A stretch of 6,076 bases of DNA from Acidobacteriaceae bacterium (GTDB taxonomy: Bacteria; Acidobacteriota; Terriglobia; Terriglobales; Acidobacteriaceae). How positions within the stretch are numbered: the first letter of the stretch is position 1; the number at the start of each line of letters is the position of its first letter. The translations under genes and the position numbers were made by a program. The stretch lies in NCBI GenBank assembly GCA_027306745.1, contig DAHUZD010000126.1, forward strand, positions 1-6,076, written 5' to 3'. The notes beneath the pieces are model-generated. The model did no database searches. It was not told the DNA's origin and worked only from the letters and a program-made list of their open reading frames with translations. This document shows positions 1-4,947 of this stretch, piece after piece.

Positions 1-732
1 CAGATCGACGCACCCAATTTGCAGCCTGCGCTTTTGTCGGACTCGCGCAATTTGCAGGTGGGTCAGGTGGTCTACGCCATCGGCAATCCTTTCGGACTCA
101 GCGGAACCATGACGCGCGGCATTGTCAGCTCCATCCGCAGCGTGCGCGGGCCGCTCGGCAATCTGATCGAAGGCGCAATCCAGACCGATGCTGCCATCAA
201 CCCGGGCAACTCCGGCGGGCCGCTGCTGAATACGCGCGGCGAGGTGATCGGCATCAACTCCATGATCGCCACTGGTGGCGGCGCGGACCAAAACGCGGGC
301 ATCGGCTTCGCCATTCCCATCAACACCGCCAAGGCCGTGCTCAATGACTTTGCCCAATACGGCAAGGTGCTGCGCCCCACCATGGGGGTTCAGTCGCTGC
401 CTATCGGGCCTGATCTGGCCGACCAAATGGGCCTGCCCGCGGAGTATGGCGTGCTGATTGAGCGCGTTGTTCCTGGCGGCCCTGCCGACCGCGCCGGGCT
501 GCGCGGCGGCACGCAAAAAGCCTATCTGGGCAATACGCCGATTTATGTTGGCGGGGATTTGATCGTCGCCATTGACGGCGAGCCGGTCGCCAATGCGCAA
601 GATGTTTCTGGCATCATGGATGGCTTGCGCGCCGGACAAACGGTGACGGTGACCATCTATCGCGGACAGAAGCGCATGGACATCAAAGTCGTGTTGGGCA
701 CGGAGACCGGAGCGGGCGACACACCGGTTTAG
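1..732 (+). CDS. DegP/HtrA-family serine protease with C-terminal PDZ domain (5' end outside window)
   Basis: The frame is open from base 1 and ends at TAG 730-732, so this is the C-terminal ~243 residues of a longer protein; a TTG at 19 is not the real start. Visible motifs are GNPFG (about nt 82-96), then QTDAAINPGNSGGPLLN with the catalytic Ser codon at 211-213. The family's catalytic His and Asp must lie upstream; the opening residues resemble the stretch just after the catalytic Asp. From about nt 370 to 710 there is a single PDZ domain (GVLIERVVPGGPADRAGL, then GGDLIVAIDGEPV). A short insertion (GGTQKAYLGNTPIYV) sits inside the PDZ, as in single-PDZ Deg1-like proteins. Family members act in the periplasm or at the envelope, degrading or chaperoning misfolded proteins; a signal peptide or membrane anchor cannot be checked here. 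The gene converges on the yqeY-like gene with 18 bp between stops and no hairpin-plus-T terminator. The family call is firm; the Deg subtype is not. Confidence 0.95.
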   Translation, partial: QIDAPNLQPALLSDSRNLQVGQVVYAIGNPFGLSGTMTRGIVSSIRSVRGPLGNLIEGAIQTDAAINPGNSGGPLLNTRGEVIGINSMIATGGGADQNAGIGFAIPINTAKAVLNDFAQYGKVLRPTMGVQSLPIGPDLADQMGLPAEYGVLIERVVPGGPADRAGLRGGTQKAYLGNTPIYVGGDLIVAIDGEPVANAQDVSGIMDGLRAGQTVTVTIYRGQKRMDIKVVLGTETGAGDTPV

Positions 733-750
733 CCTGCGCCGAGGTCCGCT

Positions 751-1215
751 CTAAGCCAGCGCTGCGCGCACTTTGTCGCTGACCAGTTTTCCATCGGCAC
801 GCAGATCCGCCGCTTGCAGTTTGGCCTGTGCGGCCTTCATTACGCTGCCCATCTCTTTGGCTGTGGGCTTGGCCCCGGACGCGGCCAGCTCTGCAACCAC
901 GGCCTGCACGATGGTTTCAATTTGCGCTGCATCGGCCATCTTGGGCAAATACGCCTCAATGATTGGAATCTCTGCCGCCTCTTTGGCTGCCAGCTCGGGG
1001 CGGTTGCCCTGGGTAAATTGCTCGATGGCCTCGCGGCGCTGTTTGATCAGCGTGGCCAGAATCTGCATGGCCTCGGCATCGGTGAGCGGAGCGCGCTTGT
1101 CGATCTCTTTCAGCTTGAGAGCCGACTTGACCATGCGTAGCGTGGAGAGCCGCAACTCTTCGCGCGCCTTCATGGCTGCGATCATGTCCTGCTGCACGCG
1201 CTCTGCAATCGTCAT
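751..1215 (-). CDS. yqeY: GatB/YqeY-domain protein
   Basis: A 154-residue protein, close to the ~150 aa usual for stand-alone YqeY proteins. Family features along its length are: RLSTLRMVKSALK near residues 22-34; LIKQRREAIEQF near 56-67; GNRPELAAKEAAEIPIIEAYLP near 69-90; and a C-terminal MGSVMKAAQAKL...RADGKLVSDKVRAAL. The domain resembles the tail of GatB, the subunit of the tRNA-dependent amidotransferase, and may bind tRNA, but the stand-alone protein has no settled function. No membrane segment or signal peptide is apparent, so it should be cytosolic. The ATG (complement of 1213-1215) is supported by an AGGAG Shine-Dalgarno (complement of 1225-1229) with a 9-nt spacer. It is transcribed divergently from the aminotransferase gene and convergently with the protease. 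Confidence 0.94.
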   Translation of the reverse strand: MTIAERVQQDMIAAMKAREELRLSTLRMVKSALKLKEIDKRAPLTDAEAMQILATLIKQRREAIEQFTQGNRPELAAKEAAEIPIIEAYLPKMADAAQIETIVQAVVAELAASGAKPTAKEMGSVMKAAQAKLQAADLRADGKLVSDKVRAALA

Positions 1216-1288
1216 TGTGGCCGTCTCCTGATCCGTTCTTTCTGGCGCTGTGCGCGGCGCGCAACCACGCGGCGGGCACAGACTCTTC

Positions 1289-1294
1289 AGTATA
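1289..1294 (-). promoter_or_regulatory. Candidate -10 box for the yqeY-like gene
   Basis: On the minus strand this reads TATACT, five of six matches to TATAAT. It would start transcription near 1282 and give a leader of about 65 nt before the ATG at 1215. No good -35 hexamer is seen at 16-18 bp spacing. The same bases read TATAGT on the plus strand (1291-1296), so the box could instead, or also, serve the aminotransferase gene. This is pattern-based only. Confidence 0.35.
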
Positions 1295-1322
1295 GTGGAC
1301 GCCCGGCCATCCGCCGACCCGG

Positions 1323-1328
1323 TACAAT
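1323..1328 (+). promoter_or_regulatory. Candidate -10 box placed for a leaderless aminotransferase transcript
   Basis: TACAAT lies 9 nt before the ATG at 1338. Transcription normally begins about 6-8 nt after a -10 box, which puts the start site at about 1335-1337, leaving a leader of 0-3 nt. There is no purine-rich Shine-Dalgarno between the box and the ATG. No convincing -35 hexamer is visible. The same arrangement recurs before the UvrC-like gene at 4936-4941. Confidence 0.45.
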
Positions 1329-1337
1329 AAAGACATC

Positions 1338-2531
1338 ATGTTTCGGAAAACCCGCATCTTTACTCCCGGACCCACGCCTTTATTGCCTGCCGCGCAGTTC
1401 GCCATGGCCGCCGCGGACATGCACCACCGCACGCCCGAGTTCCGCGCCATGTACCAGCGCGTCCTGGGCCAGTTGCGCACCTTTACCGGCTCTAAGAACG
1501 ATGTGATTCTGATGGCCGCCAGCGGTACCGGCGCGATGGAAGCCTCTGTGTCGAATCTGACCTCGCCGGGCGACCGCGTTCTGGTGCTGACGGCAGGCAA
1601 ATTCGGCGAGCGCTGGACGGCGCTGGCCAAGGCCTTCGGCTGCCAGGTGGATGTGGTGAACATGCCCTATGGCCAGACCTTTGCGCTGGACGCCGTGCGC
1701 TCTGCGCTCAAGCCGGACACCCGCGCCGTCTACATGCAGGCGACGGAGACCTCCACAGGCGTGCGCCATGACGTGGCCGCCGTGGCCAAGCTGTTGCGTG
1801 AGGCCAAGAGCGAAGCCCTGCTGGTGGTCGATGCCATCACCGGTCTCGGCACCACGCATCTCGACATCGACGGACTCGGCTTGGATGTGGTTATAGGCGG
1901 CTCGCAAAAGGCCGTGATGATTCCGCCAGGCTTGGCGTATTTGTCGGTCAGCGAACGCGCCTGGCAGCGCATGGAGTCCACCAAGAATCCTCGCTACTAC
2001 TTTGACCTGCGCCGCGAGCGCAAGTCCGCAGCCAATGGCGAATCTGCCTACACGCCGGCCGTGGCGCTAATCGCTGCGCTGGGCGCGGCCTTTGACTACA
2101 TCGCCGGCCAGGCCGGCGGCGACCTCGAACGCGGACGCAACCTACTGATCGAAAACGCAGAGACCTGCGCGCAGATGACGCGCGCCGCCGTGCCCGCACT
2201 GGGCCTGCGCCTTTTTGCCCCGGATGCACCCGCCGCCGCTGTGACGGCCATTCTGCCGCCGCAGGGCGTCGACTCCGGCATCATCGTCAAGGAAATGAAG
2301 ACACGCTTTGCCTTGACGCTGACCAACGGACAGGGCGAGATGAAGGGGCAACTCTTCCGCGTGGCACACTTGGGCTACTTCGATCCGCTGGACACACTGG
2401 CCGTGGTGGGAGCGCTCGAACAGGTTGCAGTCGATACGCTGAAGGTTCCCGGCTTCCAGTTTGGCTCTGCCGTGGCCGCAGCACAAAAGACGCTGGCCGC
2501 GCGCACCCAACAGCTCAAAGCCACCAGCTAA
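1338..2531 (+). CDS. Class V PLP-dependent aminotransferase (alanine-glyoxylate/serine-pyruvate type), likely phosphoserine aminotransferase role
   Basis: A 397-residue fold-type I aminotransferase, close to the usual 360-400 aa. The N-terminal FTPGPTPLLP (residues 8-17) and HHRTPEF (29-35) are typical of the alanine-glyoxylate/serine-pyruvate group. ASGTGAMEA (61-69) forms the cofactor phosphate loop. ETSTG is at 137-141. VDAITGLG (164-171) carries Asp165, which should pair with the PLP ring nitrogen. GGSQKAVM carries Lys191, the expected Schiff-base lysine. FRVAHLGY carries Arg341, the expected substrate-carboxylate arginine. It should be a soluble cytosolic enzyme. It lies 33 nt upstream of serA on the same strand, so it probably aminates 3-phosphohydroxypyruvate to phosphoserine in place of SerC; this role is inferred from context. 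The alternative is a general alanine/serine:glyoxylate or pyruvate aminotransferase. ATG 1338 is chosen because it begins at the family's N-terminus; it has no Shine-Dalgarno. Confidence 0.94.
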   Translation: MFRKTRIFTPGPTPLLPAAQFAMAAADMHHRTPEFRAMYQRVLGQLRTFTGSKNDVILMAASGTGAMEASVSNLTSPGDRVLVLTAGKFGERWTALAKAFGCQVDVVNMPYGQTFALDAVRSALKPDTRAVYMQATETSTGVRHDVAAVAKLLREAKSEALLVVDAITGLGTTHLDIDGLGLDVVIGGSQKAVMIPPGLAYLSVSERAWQRMESTKNPRYYFDLRRERKSAANGESAYTPAVALIAALGAAFDYIAGQAGGDLERGRNLLIENAETCAQMTRAAVPALGLRLFAPDAPAAAVTAILPPQGVDSGIIVKEMKTRFALTLTNGQGEMKGQLFRVAHLGYFDPLDTLAVVGALEQVAVDTLKVPGFQFGSAVAAAQKTLAARTQQLKATS

Positions 2532-2564
2532 CCACAGGCAGCAACCAACAAAGGAAAGCAGACG

Positions 2565-4184
2565 ATGAAGATTGTTCTTGCCGAAAAGGTTTCCCCGGCC
2601 ACGGTGGCGGTTTTTGCCAGCGAACCGGATTGGAAGGTGGTTCCGCACGACAAAATCGCCAACGGTTTGGCCGCGGAATTGGCCGATGCCGATGCCTTGG
2701 TGGTGCGCTCTGCCGTGCAGGTGGATGCCAAGCTGCTCGAAGCCGCGCCCAAGCTGCGCGTCATCGGACGCGCCGGTGTCGGCGTGGACAACATTGACGC
2801 AGAAGCGTCCACACGGCGCGGCATCGTGGTGATGAACACGCCAGGGGCCAACGCCGTGGCCGTGGCTGAACTCACGCTGGCGCTCATGGTGGACTTGGCT
2901 CGCATGGTTCCGCGCGCCAACACAACCATGCACGAGGGCAAGTGGGAGAAGAAATCGCTGCAAGGTATGGAACTGCGCGGCAAGACGCTGGGTATCGTTG
3001 GGCTGGGCCGCGTGGGCATGGAAGTGGCCCGCCGCGCCCGCGCTTTTGGCATGGAGCTGGTGGGGCACGATCCTTACGTGGCCGCTGCCATCGCTCGCGA
3101 AAACAATGTGCGCCTGGCTCCCGTCGATGAGGTGCTGCGCGTGGCCGATTATCTAACACTGCACGTTGGCCTGACGCCGCAGACCGAAGGACTGATCAAC
3201 GCAAAATCCCTAGCCACCATGAAGAAGGGCGTGCGCATCGTCAACTGCGCGCGCGGCGAGCTGATCGACGAAGGCGCATTGGCCGAAGCGTTGCGCTCTG
3301 GCCATGTTGCTGGCGCTGCACTGGACGTTTTCCAGAAAGAGCCTCTGAAGGATTCGGCCTTCTTCGCCATGGACAACGTGATTCTGACGCCGCACATCGC
3401 CGGTTCCACCAACGAGGCGCAAGAGGCCGTCGGCGTGCAGATCGCCGAGCAGGTCAAGGCCTACCTGAAGCTGGGAGTGGTGCAGAATGCGGTCAACGTC
3501 GCCTCGCTGACGCATGAGGAGTACACCGAGATTGCGCCCTACATCGGCATGGCCGAGAGCCTGGGCAGCCTGCTGGCGCAGATCGCAGCCGGGCAAAGCC
3601 AATCGCACAGCGTGGAGAGCATCGACGTTGTTTACAACGGACGGTTGGCCTCCATGCGCACCGAGCTGCTGCGCAATGCGGCGCTCTGCGGCGTACTGTC
3701 GCACTTCGAACAGGTCAACCGCATCAACGCCAGTTCCGTGGCAGCCGATCGCGGCATCCGCGTGCATGAAGAGAAAAAAGAAGCTGTCAGCGGCGGTGCG
3801 GCCAATGTGCTGAAGCTGACGCTGCATGGCGCGGGCAAGCACCTGACCGCCAGCGCTACCGTGCTCCATGGCAGCTCGCCGCGGTTGCTGTCGATGGATG
3901 ACATTGACATCGAAGCCCCACTGCACGGCACGCTCTTCTTCCTGCGCAACAAGGATATTCCCGGCGTCATTGGCCGCATCGGCTCTGTGCTGGGCGAGCA
4001 CGCCATCAACATTGCCAACTTTACCCTGGGCCGCCCGGACGCCAAGCGCAGCAAGGCCACCGGCGAAGCCATGGCCGTCATTCAGGTCGATGCGCCCGCC
4101 GATCCAGCGCAGTTGACCAAGGCCATCGCCGCTCTTCGCTCCGTCGATGCCATTCTGCGCGTCGGTCTGGTCGAGTTAAAGTAA
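2565..4184 (+). CDS. serA: D-3-phosphoglycerate dehydrogenase, long form with ASB and ACT domains
   Basis: A 539-residue NAD-dependent enzyme catalysing the first step of phosphorylated serine synthesis, 3-phosphoglycerate to 3-phosphohydroxypyruvate. The length fits the long (type I) form. The substrate-binding domain has RAGVGVDNID (69-78) and NTPGANAVAVAELT (91-104). The Rossmann motif GLGRVG is at 146-151. The catalytic set is Arg230 (NCARGE), Glu259 (KEP) and His277 (TPHIAG), with the family's normal spacing. An allosteric substrate-binding domain follows at about 320-450. A C-terminal ACT domain (about 455-539) contains KDIPGVIGRIGSVLGEHAINI, with Asp464 and Asn482 at positions that bind serine in related enzymes, so feedback inhibition by serine is likely. 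The ATG has a good AAGGA Shine-Dalgarno at 2551-2555 with a 9-nt spacer. It is probably cotranscribed with the aminotransferase upstream and ends before an intrinsic terminator. Confidence 0.97.
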   Translation: MKIVLAEKVSPATVAVFASEPDWKVVPHDKIANGLAAELADADALVVRSAVQVDAKLLEAAPKLRVIGRAGVGVDNIDAEASTRRGIVVMNTPGANAVAVAELTLALMVDLARMVPRANTTMHEGKWEKKSLQGMELRGKTLGIVGLGRVGMEVARRARAFGMELVGHDPYVAAAIARENNVRLAPVDEVLRVADYLTLHVGLTPQTEGLINAKSLATMKKGVRIVNCARGELIDEGALAEALRSGHVAGAALDVFQKEPLKDSAFFAMDNVILTPHIAGSTNEAQEAVGVQIAEQVKAYLKLGVVQNAVNVASLTHEEYTEIAPYIGMAESLGSLLAQIAAGQSQSHSVESIDVVYNGRLASMRTELLRNAALCGVLSHFEQVNRINASSVAADRGIRVHEEKKEAVSGGAANVLKLTLHGAGKHLTASATVLHGSSPRLLSMDDIDIEAPLHGTLFFLRNKDIPGVIGRIGSVLGEHAINIANFTLGRPDAKRSKATGEAMAVIQVDAPADPAQLTKAIAALRSVDAILRVGLVELK

Positions 4185-4192
4185 ACACAGCC

Positions 4193-4227
4193 CATCCCTG
4201 GGGGCGCACGCCTCCGGGGATGTTTTT
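4193..4227 (+). terminator. Rho-independent terminator after serA
   Basis: Arms at 4193-4205 and 4210-4222 form a 13-bp stem, 11 Watson-Crick pairs plus two G-T wobbles, with a 4-nt GCAC loop. Five T residues follow directly (4223-4227). It starts 8 nt after the serA stop and ends 17 nt before the FmdB start codon, so it separates the serine unit from fmdB or attenuates readthrough into it. Confidence 0.9.
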
Positions 4228-4244
4228 CAGTGTAGGAAAACGCC

Positions 4245-4613
4245 ATGCCGTTGTACGAATACGAATGCAAACAGTGCCATCGCCGCACAGAAAAGATTCA
4301 ACGCTTCAGCGACCCTGAAGAGAAGGTGTGCCCGCACTGCGGTGGCGCACTGGAGCGGTTGATTTCCGCTCCGGCAATTCAGTTCAAAGGCGCGGGCTGG
4401 TACATCACCGACTACGCCAAGAGCGGCAACAAGGCCGGTGTCTCCGGCAGCACCAGCAGCGAAAGCAAATCCTCCGCAACAGAGTCCAGCACCTCTGCGA
4501 GCACAGACTCCGGCAGCACAGCGGGCAGTTCTTCTGCGTCGGCAAACGCTGCGCCCTCCTCCGCACCTGCGCCTTCCTCTTCCAACACGGGTTCTTCGTC
4601 CACGACCAAGTAG
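4245..4613 (+). CDS. FmdB-family zinc-ribbon protein with serine-rich tail
   Basis: A 122-residue protein. The first ~60 residues are a standard FmdB/CxxC zinc ribbon: MPLYEYECKQC opens the protein, and two CxxC knuckles (Cys8/Cys11 and Cys29/Cys32, the latter in CPHCGG) should bind one zinc. LERLISAPAIQFKGAGWYITDY follows, a typical end of this domain. Residues 65-122 are a low-complexity Ser/Thr/Ala tail, probably disordered. The family is named for a putative regulator of formamidase expression in Methylophilus, but most members have no proven role. The ATG is preceded by AGGA at 4234-4237 with a 7-nt spacer. The start is only 17 nt past the serA terminator, so fmdB depends on readthrough or on a promoter overlapping the end of serA; I see no clear one. 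Confidence 0.93.
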   Translation: MPLYEYECKQCHRRTEKIQRFSDPEEKVCPHCGGALERLISAPAIQFKGAGWYITDYAKSGNKAGVSGSTSSESKSSATESSTSASTDSGSTAGSSSASANAAPSSAPAPSSSNTGSSSTTK

Positions 4614-4742
4614 TCTGCACCACGCAAACCGCTGACTCCTCCACTGCGGTCGCATTCGCAGCCGTAACCTGCTCCGAGCGTAACCGAGGGGGCAGGCTGA
4701 CAGAGTGTGTGCAGGTGTGGAATGATTCCCGTCTTGCGAGGA

Positions 4743-4768
4743 GTCATTCTGAGCGCAGCGAAGAATCC
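4743..4768 (+). repeat. Core repeat copy 1, GTCATTCTGAGCG...GAATCC
   Basis: This copy begins GTCATTCTGAGCGCAGCG and ends GAAGAATCC, in the left arm of the inverted repeat. It is homologous to 4807-4838 on the opposite strand and to 4876-4912 on the same strand. Repeats of this type recur between genes in many environmental bacterial genomes. Confidence 0.75.
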
Positions 4769-4806
4769 AGAGGGTCACGGCTGCATCGACACGTGCAAAA
4801 TCCTCT

Positions 4807-4838
4807 GGATTCTTCGTCGCTCCACTCCTCAGAATGAC
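4807..4838 (-). repeat. Core repeat copy 2, inverted
   Basis: Read on the minus strand this begins GTCATTCTGAGGAGTGGAGC and ends GACGAAGAATCC. It differs from copy 1 by a 6-nt longer, changed middle (GAGTGGAGCGAC against CGCAGCG), while the ends are identical. It forms the core of the right arm. Confidence 0.75.
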
Positions 4839-4875
4839 TCGCCAAGTGACGAAAATCATCGCACCGAAACACTCT

Positions 4876-4912
4876 GTCATTCCGAGCGAAGCGCAGCGGA
4901 GTCGGGGAATCT
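4876..4912 (+). repeat. Core repeat copy 3, direct, diverged
   Basis: This copy begins GTCATTCCGAGCGAAGCGCA and ends CGGGGAATCT. It is in the same orientation as copy 1 but carries the CATTCC/GGAATC variant and a longer middle. Its first four bases are also the outer edge of the long inverted repeat, so the elements abut or are nested. Confidence 0.7.
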
Positions 4913-4935
4913 GTGGTTGCTTCGTCTCGATTCGC

Positions 4936-4941
4936 TACAAT
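4936..4941 (+). promoter_or_regulatory. Candidate -10 box placed for a leaderless UvrC-like transcript
   Basis: TACAAT lies 6 nt before the GTG at 4948, which puts the expected transcription start at or next to the first base of the start codon. No Shine-Dalgarno is present upstream of the GTG. No good -35 hexamer is seen. The same hexamer and geometry occur before the aminotransferase gene (1323-1328). Confidence 0.45.
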
Positions 4942-4947
4942 CGCTGT

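Larger units (their letters stand above)
4698..4879. repeat. Long imperfect inverted repeat (MITE/REP-like hairpin)
   Basis: The left arm (4698-4773) and right arm (4802-4879) are near reverse complements around a 28-nt centre. Perfect blocks are TGACAGAGTGT (4698-4708) with 4869-4879; GAGTCATTCTGAG (4741-4753) with 4828-4840; and CGAAGAATCCAGAGG (4759-4773) with 4802-4816. Blocks between them align with small gaps, for example ATGATT..CGTC in both arms. It fills much of the 334-bp gap between fmdB and the UvrC-like gene and could fold into a long hairpin in RNA, perhaps ending fmdB transcription. It carries no transposase gene. The stretch 4614-4697 before it shows no gene and only weak short hairpins. 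Confidence 0.85.

Noticed and set aside
733..750. Bidirectional terminator between the convergent protease and yqeY-like genes
   Set aside because: The 18-bp gap contains no stem-loop with a T-run on either strand.
956..1663. 235-residue minus-strand frame spanning yqeY, the promoter region and the aminotransferase
   Set aside because: It overlaps two real genes out of frame and crosses the divergent promoter region without any family motif.
2142..3068. 308-residue minus-strand open frame opposite the aminotransferase and serA
   Set aside because: It is fully antisense to two well-supported genes, His/Gln/Arg-rich in the way GC-rich shadow frames are, and shows no domain.
4668..4696. Hairpin CCTGCTCC / GGGGCAGG downstream of fmdB as a terminator
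   Set aside because: The stem is 8 bp with one wobble around a 13-nt loop and has no T-run, so it is too weak to call.
4227..4880. 217-residue open frame on the minus strand across fmdB and the inverted repeat
   Set aside because: It lies antisense to fmdB and its N-terminal part is translated repeat DNA (VILRSGATKNPEDF, LWILRCAQND), peptides of the kind that arise when this repeat is read as protein.
4741..4912. Repeat cluster as a CRISPR array
   Set aside because: There are only three copies in mixed orientation, with unequal spacing and variable middles, and no cas genes nearby.
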